Assembly: GCF_002091475.1 (NCBI RefSeq)
Contig: NZ_BCTR01000062.1
Span: 1 to 39,596, forward strand
Source of the DNA: Sphingomonas azotifigens NBRC 15497
GTDB lineage: Bacteria > Pseudomonadota > Alphaproteobacteria > Sphingomonadales > Sphingomonadaceae
Length of the DNA stretch: 39,596 nt
Direction of reading: 5' to 3'
This document shows positions 30,461 to 39,583 of the stretch, in pieces (position 1 is the stretch's first letter; the number at the start of each line of letters is the position of its first letter). A program made the position numbers and the translations under genes. Below the pieces are notes generated by a model. That model searched no databases, was not told the DNA's origin, and was given only the letters and a program-made list of their open reading frames with translations.

Positions 30461-32149
30461 ATGGGGCAGCATGATCAGGGAAACGCGACCGCCGCGCGGG
30501 ACACCTGCTTCCGCACGATGCTGGAGGCACTGCCGTCCCCCGTCCTCGTCATCGATCGCTCGGATCGCATCGTCGATGTGAACGCCGCATTCTGCGCGCT
30601 GTGCGGCAACGATCGGGACTATTGGCTGTCCACCCCGAACGAGAGCTATCTTTCCCCGGAGCAGCTCGCGCGTTTCACCGCCGAGCATGCCCAGGTGTTC
30701 GCAACCGGCGAGGATCTGGAGACGGAAGAAGTGGTGGTCGGCCACGACGGTACGCTGCGCAGCGTCGTCACCCGGCGGCGGCGGATCGAATGCGAGGGCG
30801 AGCCGCTGGTACTGACGGTGCTCACCGATGTCACCGCTCTGCGCGACGCGGAAACCCGGGCGCGCTACCTAGCCCAGCATGATCCGCTTACCACGCTGCC
30901 CAATCGGACCGGGCTCAACGAGCAGCTCGGCGCGCTGCTGGCGTCACCGTCGCCGTCGCCCGTCGCGCTGCTGCTGATCGACCTCTACCAGTTCAAGGAC
31001 ATCAACGATGCGTTCGGCGATTGCGTCGGCGATGCCCTGTTGCGGGGTTTCGCCTACCGGCTCGCGGGTATTGCTCGCGAGCCGGACCGGGCGGCGCGCA
31101 CCGGCGGCGATACCTTCGCGCTGCTGATCGACGACTGCCCGGATGCAGCGGCCGCCGCCGATGCGTGCCGCCAGGCCCTGGCACTTGCAGAGGCGCCGTT
31201 CGCCAGCCCTGCCGGCGCGGTAACGCTGGGCCTTTCCGTCGGCTGTGCCTGGGCCGAGCCGGGCGTGACCGCGGCGGAGCTGCATCGCCGCGCCGAGTTT
31301 GCGCTCTACGAGGCCAAGCAGCAGCCGGCCAACGCCTTCTGCCTGTTCGATGCAGCGCTGGCCGAAGAGGTGCACACGCGCCGCACGCTGAAGGCGGATC
31401 TGCGGGCGGCGCTGGCGGCGGGCGACCAGCTCGACGTGCACTATCAGCCAGTGATCGATGCCAGCGGCACCCGCGTGGTGGGCGTGGAGGCACTGGTGCG
31501 CTGGCACCATCCCACGCGCGGTCTGATCCCGCCGGCCAGCTTCATCCCGATCGCGGAAGCGAATGGCCTGATCGTGCCGCTCGGCGAATGGGTGCTCGAT
31601 CGCGCGGCGGCGATGATGGCGCGCTTCCCCGATATCGCGCTGGCGGTGAACCTGTCGCCGATCCAGCTGCGCAGCCCGGACATCGACACCCACATCCTCG
31701 CGATCCTGACGCGCCATGGCATGCATCCCCGGCAGCTCCAGCTCGAAGTGACCGAAAGCGCCATGCTCGCGGTCGACGCGCTGGTCGAGACGCGGCTGGC
31801 GCGGCTGCGCGCGGCAGGCGTGCAGCTGGTGCTCGACGATTTCGGCACCGGCTATTCGAGCCTCGCGCACCTCCACAAGCTGGCGATCGATCGCGTGAAG
31901 ATCGACCAGAGCTTCGTCCGCGAACTCGGCAGCTCGCAGGACGCGCGGGCGATCATCCAGGCGGTGCTGGGCATCGGCCAGTCGCTGGGCATCGGCGTCA
32001 CCGCGGAAGGCGTCGAGGACGAAACGCAGCAACTGTTCCTGCGCGCATTCGGCTGCCACGAGTTCCAAGGTTATCTTTTCTCGCGGCCGCTGGCGGCGCG
32101 GGATGCCGTGACCTTCCTCGAGGCGCGAACTGAACGGGCTGCCGCCTAA
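30461..32149 (+). CDS. PAS-GGDEF-EAL protein; degenerate cyclase, likely active c-di-GMP phosphodiesterase
   Basis: A 562-residue cytoplasmic signalling protein. An N-terminal PAS domain (about 15-130: LPSPVLVIDRSDRIVDVNAAFC) leads into a GGDEF domain (about 135-295) starting HDPLTTLPNR, whose signature is GGDTF (215-219) instead of GG(D/E)EF, so cyclase activity is doubtful. The EAL domain (about 310-555) keeps EALVRW (343-348), NLSPIQL, EVTES, DDFGTGYSSL, KIDQSF and AEGVED, the residues needed for metal binding and c-di-GMP hydrolysis. The degenerate half may bind GTP and tune the EAL half. Start at 30461 has GGAG about 7 nt upstream. Its stop overlaps that of mutS. Confidence 0.92.
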   Translation: MGQHDQGNATAARDTCFRTMLEALPSPVLVIDRSDRIVDVNAAFCALCGNDRDYWLSTPNESYLSPEQLARFTAEHAQVFATGEDLETEEVVVGHDGTLRSVVTRRRRIECEGEPLVLTVLTDVTALRDAETRARYLAQHDPLTTLPNRTGLNEQLGALLASPSPSPVALLLIDLYQFKDINDAFGDCVGDALLRGFAYRLAGIAREPDRAARTGGDTFALLIDDCPDAAAAADACRQALALAEAPFASPAGAVTLGLSVGCAWAEPGVTAAELHRRAEFALYEAKQQPANAFCLFDAALAEEVHTRRTLKADLRAALAAGDQLDVHYQPVIDASGTRVVGVEALVRWHHPTRGLIPPASFIPIAEANGLIVPLGEWVLDRAAAMMARFPDIALAVNLSPIQLRSPDIDTHILAILTRHGMHPRQLQLEVTESAMLAVDALVETRLARLRAAGVQLVLDDFGTGYSSLAHLHKLAIDRVKIDQSFVRELGSSQDARAIIQAVLGIGQSLGIGVTAEGVEDETQQLFLRAFGCHEFQGYLFSRPLAARDAVTFLEARTERAAA

Positions 32150-34749
32150 GCCTCTTTCGCCAGCCCCTTCAGCCGGTACAGCACGTCCAGCGCCTCGCGG
32201 GGGCTGAGCGCGTCGACGTCGATCGACTCCAGTTCGTGACGCAGCGCGTCGACCTTTTCCTCCTCGGCATGCGCGGCGGCGGCGAACAGGGGGAGGTCGT
32301 CGAGGCCCGCGGCGAGGCCGCCGGTCTTGGCGCGGCCGGCTTCCAGCTTGTCGAGCACCGCCTTGGCGCGCTTGACCGTGGCAGGCGACATGCCGGCGAG
32401 CCGGGCGACGGCGATGCCGTAGCTGCGGTCCGCCGGGCCCTCGGCCAGCTCGTGGAGCAGGACCAGTTCGCCCTTCCATTCGCGGGCTCGGACATGGTGG
32501 AGGGTGAGGGCATCACAGCGTTCGGCCAGCCGGGTGAGCTCGTGATAATGGGTCGCGAACAGGCAGCGGCAGCGATTGTCCTCGTGGATTGCCTCCACCA
32601 CTGCCCAGGCGATCGCGAGCCCGTCATAGGTGGAGGTGCCGCGGCCGACCTCGTCGAGGATCACGAAGCTGCGCGGGGTGGCCTGGGCGAGGATCGCGGC
32701 GGTCTCGACCATCTCGACCATGAAGGTCGAGCGGCCGCGGGCGAGATTGTCCGAGGCGCCGACACGGCTGAACAGCCGGTCGACCAGCCCCAGCGTCGCG
32801 CGGGTGGCCGGGACATAGCTGCCGGCCTGCGCCAGCACCGCGATCAGCGCGTTCTGGCGCAGGAAGGTCGACTTGCCGCCCATGTTGGGGCCGGTGACCA
32901 GCCACAGGCGCGAATCCTCGGAAAGCCGGCAGTCATTGGCGACGAAGCGGCCACCGGCGCGGGCCACCGCGGCTTCCACCACCGGGTGGCGGCCGCCCTC
33001 GATCTCGAAGCAGCTATGCTCGACCAGATCGGGGCGCGCCCAGCCGCCTTCGGCCGCGCGTTCGGCGAGGCCGGCGGCAACGTCGATCCGGGCGAGGGCA
33101 TCGGCGGTGGCGGCGATCGGCTCGCGGCGGGCCAGTGCCTCGCCGGTGAGGTCCTCCAGATGCGCGGCCTCGGCGGAGAGCGCATGGGCGCCGGCCTGGG
33201 TCACCTTCACCGCCACGTCGTGGAGTTCGGGCGCATTGAAGCGGACGACGCCGGCCAGCGTCTGGCGATGGGTGAAGCCGCTGTCTGGCTTCATCAGCGC
33301 GTCGGCCGAGCGGGCGGGCACCTCGATATGATAGCCGAGCACGCCGTTGTGGCGGATCTTCAGCGCCGAAATGCCGGTGCGGGCGCGATACTCGCCCTCC
33401 AGCGCGGCGATGGCGCGGCGCCCGCCGGCGCCGGCATCGCGCAGATCGTCGAGGGCGGCGTCATAGCCCTCGGCGATATAGCCGCCATGCGCCGCGTCGA
33501 CCGGCGGTTCGGGCACCAGCGCGCGGGTCAGCAGGTCGATCAGCGCGCCGTGCCCGCGCAGCTGGGGCGCGAGTTCGCGGAGCAGGGGCGGCGCGTCGGC
33601 GAGGCGATCGAGCCGCTCGCCGAGGCGCCAGGCGCCGTCCAGGCCGTCGCGAAGCTGGCCGAGATCGCGGGGGGAGCCGCGCCCGGCAGCAAGGCGGCCG
33701 AGGGCCCGCCCGATATCGGGCAGGGCGCGGAGCGTCGCGCGGATATTCTCGCGCAGACCGGCATCGTCGTGGAACAGCGTGACGAGATCGAGCCGCGCGT
33801 CGATCATCGCGCGATCCATCAGCGGCGCGGCGATGTCGGCGCCGAGCAGGCGGGCACCCGCGCCGGTGACGGTGCGGTCGACCGCGTCGAGCAGGCTGCC
33901 CTTGCGCGTTCCGGCGGCGCTGACGGTGAGCTCCAGGCTTTCGCGCGTGGCGGCGTCGATCGCCATCGCCGCCTCGGCGCGGCTGACGCGCGGCGGGCGG
34001 AGGAAGGGCAGCGAGCCCTTGGCGGTGTGCTCGAGATAGGCGACCAGCCCGCCCGCCGCCGCAAGGCCCGCGCGCGAGAACTGGCCGAAGCCGTCCAGCG
34101 TCGCGACGCCGAACAGCCGCTTCAGCCGCGCCTCGCCGCCCGTGCTCTCGAAGTCGAGCTTGGGGCGGAGCGCGGTCGCCAGTTCGGCAAAGTCGGTCAC
34201 GTCGCAGGCGATCGTCTCGGCGGGATTGAGGCGGGCGAGCTCGGCGCCGAGCCGGGCCGCATCGGTCTCGATCAACTCGAAGCGGCCGGTGGAGATGTCG
34301 GCGCAGGCGATCGCGACGCCGCCGCCCGCTTCGCCCACCGCCGCGCACCAATTGGCGCTACGGCTGTCGAGCAGCGCCTCCTCGGTCAGCGTGCCGGCGG
34401 TGACGACGCGGATGATCGCGCGCGACACCAACGCCTTGGAGCCCGCACGCTTCTTGGCTTCCTCGGGCGTCTCGGTCTGGTTGGCGATGGCGACGCGGTG
34501 GCCGGCCTTGATCAGCCGGGCGAGATAGGCCTCCATCGCGTGCACCGGCACGCCGCACATCGGGATCTTGTCGCCCTCATGCTCGCCGCGCGAGGTGAGC
34601 GCGATGTCGAGCACGCTGCTCGCGATCTTGGCGTCGTCGAAGAACAGCTCGAAGAAATCGCCCATGCGGTAGAACAGCAGGCAATCTCCCGCCTCTTCCT
34701 TGAGCGCGAGATACTGGGCCATCATCGGAGTTGGGGCGGCAGAGGACAT
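32146..34749 (-). CDS. mutS: DNA mismatch repair protein MutS
   Basis: An 867-residue mismatch sensor. The mismatch-reading Phe-x-Glu is in RMGDFFELFFDDA near residue 35; connector, lever and clamp domains follow; the ATPase has Walker A TGPNMGGKST, Walker B FVILDEVGRGTSTYDG and the LFATHYHEL signature. Length matches E. coli MutS (853). The start MSSAAPTPMMAQYL is accepted, although ATGs 8 or 9 codons later are also possible. It is convergent with the EAL gene, their stop codons overlapping (CTAA, 32146-32149), with no repeat element between them. Confidence 0.97.
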   Translation of the reverse strand: MSSAAPTPMMAQYLALKEEAGDCLLFYRMGDFFELFFDDAKIASSVLDIALTSRGEHEGDKIPMCGVPVHAMEAYLARLIKAGHRVAIANQTETPEEAKKRAGSKALVSRAIIRVVTAGTLTEEALLDSRSANWCAAVGEAGGGVAIACADISTGRFELIETDAARLGAELARLNPAETIACDVTDFAELATALRPKLDFESTGGEARLKRLFGVATLDGFGQFSRAGLAAAGGLVAYLEHTAKGSLPFLRPPRVSRAEAAMAIDAATRESLELTVSAAGTRKGSLLDAVDRTVTGAGARLLGADIAAPLMDRAMIDARLDLVTLFHDDAGLRENIRATLRALPDIGRALGRLAAGRGSPRDLGQLRDGLDGAWRLGERLDRLADAPPLLRELAPQLRGHGALIDLLTRALVPEPPVDAAHGGYIAEGYDAALDDLRDAGAGGRRAIAALEGEYRARTGISALKIRHNGVLGYHIEVPARSADALMKPDSGFTHRQTLAGVVRFNAPELHDVAVKVTQAGAHALSAEAAHLEDLTGEALARREPIAATADALARIDVAAGLAERAAEGGWARPDLVEHSCFEIEGGRHPVVEAAVARAGGRFVANDCRLSEDSRLWLVTGPNMGGKSTFLRQNALIAVLAQAGSYVPATRATLGLVDRLFSRVGASDNLARGRSTFMVEMVETAAILAQATPRSFVILDEVGRGTSTYDGLAIAWAVVEAIHEDNRCRCLFATHYHELTRLAERCDALTLHHVRAREWKGELVLLHELAEGPADRSYGIAVARLAGMSPATVKRAKAVLDKLEAGRAKTGGLAAGLDDLPLFAAAAHAEEEKVDALRHELESIDVDALSPREALDVLYRLKGLAKEA

Positions 34750-34835
34750 CGGCCCTCGCTACCGGAAGGGCGGGGGGCGGCACAACCGCCGCCATGGGGT
34801 GACGCTGGTGGAAACTGGGGATAAGGCGCGGGGCC

Positions 34836-36383
34836 ATGACCTTCTTTTCCGCGCAGGCGGGCAAGGCAGCTGTGCTGCGCTGGCACTGGATCCTGCTGCT
34901 GTCGCTGCTCTCGACCCTGCCCTTCCTGTTCGTGCGGGTGCCGCCGCTGGTCGACGTGCCCGGCCATATCGGGCGGTTCGCGGTGCAGCTGGCGCCGGCG
35001 GACAGCATCCTCCACCGCTATTTCGTCTTCGCCTGGCGGCCGACGCTCAACCTGGGTGCGGACCTGATCGTCCAGGCGCTGCACCCGTTGCTGGGGCCGG
35101 TGGCGGCGATGTGGCTGGTCTGCGCGGCGGTGCCGGCGCTGACCGTACTGGGGCTGCTGGCGGTCACCCGGCGGCTGAACCCGGGCGGCGCGGCGGCGCT
35201 GCCCTTCGCGCTGCTGTTCGTCTACAACGATTCCTTCCTGTGGGGCTTTGTCAACTATGCCCTGAGCGCGGCCTTGTCGCTGTGCGGCTGGGCGCTGTGG
35301 ATGGTGCTGGAGCGACGCAAAGTCCTGCGGGCGCTGGTCTTTGCGCTGTTCGCCCCGGCGCTGTTCTTCGGGCATGGCGAGGGCGGGGCGCTGCTGCTGC
35401 TCTGGATCGCCGCTTGGGAAGCGGAGCGTATCGGGCGCTGGTGGCAGCCGCGCGGCCTTGCGACGCTCGCGGCCACGCTCTGGCCGTTCCTGTTCGTCGC
35501 GGCGCCGGTGCTGCTCTCGGCGGGCGGGGACAGGGGCGGCAAGACCGTCTGGGATTTCCCCGGCAAGATCGATGCGCTGTTCAACATGCTGCGCGACCAG
35601 AACATGGCGTTCGACCTGGCGAGCTTGGGGGCCGCCTTTGCCGTGCTACTCTATGGCCGGCTACGCGGCGCGCGGCTGGCGCGGGGCGGCAGGCTGGCGG
35701 TGTGGGCAAGCTTCGCCTTGTTCCTCGCGGCGCCCTACCAGCTTTCGGGCACCGCCAATGTCGATGCACGGCTGATCGCGCATGCGATGATGCTGGCGCT
35801 GGCGCTGCAGGACTGGAGTCGCGTGCAGCGCCGGCCGCGCGGCTGGGTGGCGGCGGCGGGCATGGCGCTGCTGGTGCTGCGCTTCGGCGTCACCACGGCG
35901 AGCTTTATCGGCTATGGCCAGCGCTATCACCGCGAGCTGCAGGCGCTCGACCATGTCGCGCGCGGCAGCCGGGTGCTGAACCTCACCCTCGCCGATTGCG
36001 GCGTGCGCGCCTGGCGCAACCCGCGAACGACGCATCTTGCCAACCTCGCCACGCTGGAGCGCGATGCCTGGGTCAACGCGCACTGGGCGGTGAAATCGAT
36101 CCATCTGCTGGAGTCGCGCTATGCGCCGCCGGGCTTCGCCACCGATCCGTCGCAGCTCGTCTCGCCCCCCGATTGCGTCGGCACCACCGGGGCGGGCCGA
36201 TACCGCTACACCATTGCCCAGCGCCTGCCGACGCTGCCGCTCGACCGGGTCGACTATCTCTGGCTGATCGATGTGACGCTGCCGCCCGGTCCGCGCGATG
36301 CGCGGCTGGTGCCGATCTGGCGCTCCGGGAGCAGCACATTGTACGCCATTCATCCTATTAAACGGACGAAATACGGGACGTAG
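34836..36383 (+). CDS. Polytopic membrane protein, possible GT-C-type glycosyltransferase
   Basis: A 515-residue protein with about ten hydrophobic helices in the first 370 residues and a hydrophilic C-terminal domain (about 385-515). The first periplasmic-type loop holds VPPLVDVPGHIGRF, in the position where GT-C glycosyltransferases carry acidic catalytic residues (here Asp40). Topology, acidic first loop and soluble C terminus fit a lipid-linked-sugar transferase of the cell envelope, but no family signature is decisive. It starts 86 bp after the divergent mutS start and is followed by maeB after 92 bp. Confidence 0.75.
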   Translation: MTFFSAQAGKAAVLRWHWILLLSLLSTLPFLFVRVPPLVDVPGHIGRFAVQLAPADSILHRYFVFAWRPTLNLGADLIVQALHPLLGPVAAMWLVCAAVPALTVLGLLAVTRRLNPGGAAALPFALLFVYNDSFLWGFVNYALSAALSLCGWALWMVLERRKVLRALVFALFAPALFFGHGEGGALLLLWIAAWEAERIGRWWQPRGLATLAATLWPFLFVAAPVLLSAGGDRGGKTVWDFPGKIDALFNMLRDQNMAFDLASLGAAFAVLLYGRLRGARLARGGRLAVWASFALFLAAPYQLSGTANVDARLIAHAMMLALALQDWSRVQRRPRGWVAAAGMALLVLRFGVTTASFIGYGQRYHRELQALDHVARGSRVLNLTLADCGVRAWRNPRTTHLANLATLERDAWVNAHWAVKSIHLLESRYAPPGFATDPSQLVSPPDCVGTTGAGRYRYTIAQRLPTLPLDRVDYLWLIDVTLPPGPRDARLVPIWRSGSSTLYAIHPIKRTKYGT

Positions 36384-36475
36384 GGGAAAGCGCGGAAATC
36401 ACCTTCTGCGGTTTGCAATCGCTGCTTCGTGCTGCTTTAGGGGCGCAAACAGTCCGAGAATTAGGAGCCGAGCGG

Positions 36476-38731
36476 ATGGCCGAAGAGAGCAACGTCCAGT
36501 TTTCCGATCGCGAAGCACTTCGCTACCACGCCGAGGGCCGCCCGGGTAAGATCGAGATCGTCGCCTCCAAGCCGATGGCGACCCAGCGCGACCTGGCGCT
36601 GGCCTATTCGCCCGGCGTCGCGGTGCCGGTGCTCGCCATCTCCGAAAATCCTGCGACCGCCTATGATTACACCGCCAAGGGCAACCTGGTCGCGGTGATC
36701 TCGAACGGTACCGCGATCCTGGGCCTGGGCAATCTCGGCGCACTGGCCTCGAAGCCGGTGATGGAAGGCAAGGCGGTGCTGTTCAAGCGCTTCGCCGACG
36801 TCGACTCGATCGATCTCGAGCTGAAGACCGAGGATGTCGATCGCTTCATCGACGCGGTCGAACTGATGGAGCCGAGCTTTGGCGGCATCAACCTGGAAGA
36901 TATCAAGTCTCCCGAATGCTTCGTGATCGAGCAGACCCTGCGCGAACGCATGAACATTCCGGTGTTCCATGACGACCAGCACGGCACCGCGATCATCGCC
37001 GCCGCCGGCCTGATCAACGCGCTGTACCTGACCGGCCGCGACATCAAGACGACCAAGATCGTGGTCAACGGCGCCGGCGCCGCGGCGATCGCCTGCACCG
37101 AGCTGATCAAGGCGATGGGCCTGCCCAACGACAATCTGCTGATGTGCGACCGCACCGGCGTGATCTACCAGGGCCGCGAAGGCGTGAACCAGTGGCAGTC
37201 GGCGCATGCCGCCAGGACCGATCGCCGCACCCTGGCCGAGGCGCTGGAAGGCGCCGACGTGTTCCTGGGTCTCTCGGCGGCCAACGCGCTGCCGGCCGAG
37301 CTGCTCGAGAAGATGGCGCCCAAGCCGATCATCTTCGCGATGGCCAACCCGGACCCCGAGATCACCCCGCCCGAGGCTAAGCGCGTGCGCCCGGACGTGA
37401 TCATCGCCACCGGCCGTTCGGACTATCCGAACCAGGTCAACAACGTGCTGTGCTTCCCGTTCATCTTCCGCGGCGCGCTCGACGTTCGCGCGACCGGCAT
37501 CAACGACGCGATGAAGGTCGCCGCTGCCCGCGCGCTGGCCGAACTCGCCCGCCAGCAGGTGCCCGAGGAAGTGGCGAGCGCCTATGGCACCTCGCACAGC
37601 TTCGGACCCGACTATATCATCCCGACGCCGTTCGACCCGCGGCTGATCGAGATCATCCCCTCGGCAGTGGCGCAGGCGGCGATGGATTCGGGTGTGGCGA
37701 CGCGGCCGATCATCGACATGACGGCGTATCGCCAGCAGCTGCGCGCGCGGATGAATCCGACCACCTCGGTGCTCAGCATGGCCTATGAGGGCGCCCGCGC
37801 CCAGCCGAAGCGCGTCATCTTCGCCGAGGGCGAGGAAGAAGTGGTGCTGCGCGCCGCGATCGCCTTCCAGGAAGGCGGCTATGGCACCCCGGTGCTGGTC
37901 GGCCGCGAGTCGGTCCATGATCAGCTGCGCGCGCTCGGCGCCAACCCCGATCATTTCGAACTGCACAACAGCGTCAATTCGCCGCTGGTCGAGGAGATGG
38001 TCGAAACGCTGTACAAGCGCCTCCAGCGCCGCGGCTATCTCCACCGCGATTGCGAGCGCATGGTCAACCGCGACCGCAACATCTTCGGCTCGCTGCTGCT
38101 CCGCATGGGCCATGCCGATGCGATGATCACCGGCGTCACCCGCACCTATGCCGAGACGATGCGGCAGGTGCGCCGCGTGATCGATCCGGTGGAAGGCCGC
38201 ACGCCGTTCGGCATCCATGTGCTGGTCGGCCAGTCGCACACCGTGTTCATCGCCGACACCACGGTGAACGAGCGCCCGAGCGCCGAGGAACTGGCCGACA
38301 TCGCCGAACGCACCGTGCAGGTCGCCCGGCGGATGGGGCATGAGCCGCGCGTGGCGCTGCTCAGCTACTCCACCTTCGGCAATCCCGAGGGCAAATGGAT
38401 CGACAATATCCGCGACGCGGTGAAGGTGCTCGACGCGCGCGGCGTGTCGTTCGAATATGAAGGCGACATGTCGCCGGACGTGGCGCTGAACCCGAAGCTG
38501 CTCGCCAACTATCCGTTCGCGCGCCTCTCCGGCCCGGCCAACATCCTGATCATGCCGGGCCTGCAATCGGCCAATATTTCGGCCAAGCTGCTGCGCGAGC
38601 TGGGCGGCGATTCGATGATCGGCCCGATGCTGATCGGCATGGAAAAGCCGGTCCAGATCGCGCCGATGACCGCGACCGCCAGCGAGCTGGTGACGCTGGC
38701 GGTGCTTGCCGCGGGCGAAATCGCCCGCTGA
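36476..38731 (+). CDS. maeB: NADP-dependent malic enzyme with C-terminal phosphotransacetylase-like domain
   Basis: A 751-residue multidomain malic enzyme that decarboxylates malate to pyruvate, supplying NADPH. The malic N domain (about 15-150) has ALAYSPGVAVP and FKRFADVDSIDLEL; FHDDQHGTA carries metal ligands; the NAD(P) Rossmann segment is VVNGAGAAAIAC; AMANPDPEI follows. From about residue 430 comes a PTA_PTB domain (RVIFAEGEEEVVLRAA to the C terminus), usually catalytically silent and regulatory, binding acetyl-CoA in related enzymes. Start MAEESNVQF has AGGAG about 10 nt upstream. Its stop shares bases with the next ATG (TGATG). Confidence 0.96.
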   Translation: MAEESNVQFSDREALRYHAEGRPGKIEIVASKPMATQRDLALAYSPGVAVPVLAISENPATAYDYTAKGNLVAVISNGTAILGLGNLGALASKPVMEGKAVLFKRFADVDSIDLELKTEDVDRFIDAVELMEPSFGGINLEDIKSPECFVIEQTLRERMNIPVFHDDQHGTAIIAAAGLINALYLTGRDIKTTKIVVNGAGAAAIACTELIKAMGLPNDNLLMCDRTGVIYQGREGVNQWQSAHAARTDRRTLAEALEGADVFLGLSAANALPAELLEKMAPKPIIFAMANPDPEITPPEAKRVRPDVIIATGRSDYPNQVNNVLCFPFIFRGALDVRATGINDAMKVAAARALAELARQQVPEEVASAYGTSHSFGPDYIIPTPFDPRLIEIIPSAVAQAAMDSGVATRPIIDMTAYRQQLRARMNPTTSVLSMAYEGARAQPKRVIFAEGEEEVVLRAAIAFQEGGYGTPVLVGRESVHDQLRALGANPDHFELHNSVNSPLVEEMVETLYKRLQRRGYLHRDCERMVNRDRNIFGSLLLRMGHADAMITGVTRTYAETMRQVRRVIDPVEGRTPFGIHVLVGQSHTVFIADTTVNERPSAEELADIAERTVQVARRMGHEPRVALLSYSTFGNPEGKWIDNIRDAVKVLDARGVSFEYEGDMSPDVALNPKLLANYPFARLSGPANILIMPGLQSANISAKLLRELGGDSMIGPMLIGMEKPVQIAPMTATASELVTLAVLAAGEIAR

Positions 38732-39162
38732 TGTCCGTCGACCTGGTCGGGCCGCTGGTCTCGCGCGAAACGCTCGTGCTGGCTCCGGTGCTCGGCATCT
38801 ACCTGCTGGTATCTGCGGTGGGGTTCCTGCGGTTCCCCACCGCGGTTGCCGATTTCTCCCGTGACCTTTGCCGGCATCCGGCGTCGATGCATGCCGTCGG
38901 CGCGGTCGCATTGTTCGTCGGCGCGAGTATCGTCTCGTTTCATCGCCACTGGGGCAATCCCACCGAACTCCTGGTGACGGGGACGGGCCTTTGGTGGGCC
39001 TTGGAAGGGGCCGGCATGTTGGCATCCCCCGCCGCTGTGGTTCGCGCAATGCAGAACCCTCGCTACGTTCCCACCATGCGCGCGCTTCAGTGGGGTGCGC
39101 TGCTGGTCGGCGCCTACCTTCTATGGGTGGGCATTTTCGGCAGCGCGGAGTCGGCGAGGTGA
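38731..39162 (+). CDS. Small four-helix membrane protein
   Basis: A 143-residue protein with about four hydrophobic helices (about 15-35, 52-68, 80-98, 115-135). It contains a HPASMHAVGAVALFVGASIV segment and a HRHWGNP loop, with no motif tied to a known activity. The ATG uses the last base of the maeB stop (TGATG), and its own stop overlaps the next gene by 4 bp, so it is translated in the same operon. I do not recognise the family. Confidence 0.8.
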   Translation: MSVDLVGPLVSRETLVLAPVLGIYLLVSAVGFLRFPTAVADFSRDLCRHPASMHAVGAVALFVGASIVSFHRHWGNPTELLVTGTGLWWALEGAGMLASPAAVVRAMQNPRYVPTMRALQWGALLVGAYLLWVGIFGSAESAR

Positions 39163-39539
39163 GGATCGACTGCATCGATCATCTGGTCCTCACCGTCCTC
39201 GACGTCGAGGCGAGCCTTGCCTTCTATGCCCGCGTGCTCGGCATGACGCCGCAGCGCGTGGACGAGGGACGGGGTGCGCTCCATTTCGGCAGTCAGAAGA
39301 TCAATCTCCAGCAGCTGCACGTGGGCGTGGATCGGAACACGCGGCACCCGACACGGGGTGCCGGCGATTTCTGCCTGCTGACCCGCACGCCGATCGAGGC
39401 GGTGATGGCGCATCTCGCCGTGCAGGGCGTGGCGATCATCGAAGGGCCGATCGAGAGGACCGGCGCCCGGGAGCCGATCCGATCGGTCTATTTCTACGAT
39501 CCCGACGAGAATCTGGTCGAAGTCGCCAACCAGCTGTGA
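39159..39539 (+). CDS. VOC-family (glyoxalase/bleomycin-resistance-like) protein
   Basis: A 126-residue protein with the paired beta-alpha-beta-beta-beta fold of the vicinal-oxygen-chelate superfamily. First module: DCIDHLVLTVLDVEASLAFYARVLGM with His7, then LHFGSQKINLQQ; second module: GDFCLLTRTPIEAVMAHL and RSVYFYDPDENLVEVAN with the metal-type Glu. The start is GTG at 39159, overlapping the upstream stop by 4 bp (GTGA); a longer frame upstream runs out of homology. Members isomerise, dioxygenate or bind small molecules; the substrate is unknown. Last gene of the maeB operon in this window. Confidence 0.87.
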   Translation: MRIDCIDHLVLTVLDVEASLAFYARVLGMTPQRVDEGRGALHFGSQKINLQQLHVGVDRNTRHPTRGAGDFCLLTRTPIEAVMAHLAVQGVAIIEGPIERTGAREPIRSVYFYDPDENLVEVANQL

Positions 39540-39559
39540 GAGCGCTCGGAGACCGTTTG

Positions 39560-39583
39560 GAAATTCGCGAAAGAGCGAATTTC
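39560..39583. terminator. Perfect hairpin after the VOC gene
   Basis: GAAATTCGC (39560-39568) and GCGAATTTC (39575-39583) form a perfect 9-bp stem with a GAAAGA loop, 20 bp past the last stop codon. It lacks a T tract on either strand, so it may be a 3'-end stabiliser or factor-assisted terminator rather than a full intrinsic terminator. Confidence 0.5.

Noticed and set aside
32236..34824. Open frame of 862 codons on the plus strand opposite mutS
   Set aside because: Antisense shadow; composition is typical of reverse-strand GC-rich frames and mutS is complete on the other strand.
36461..39175. Open frame of 904 codons on the minus strand opposite maeB
   Set aside because: Shadow of maeB and the next gene; no motif and no plausible start signal.
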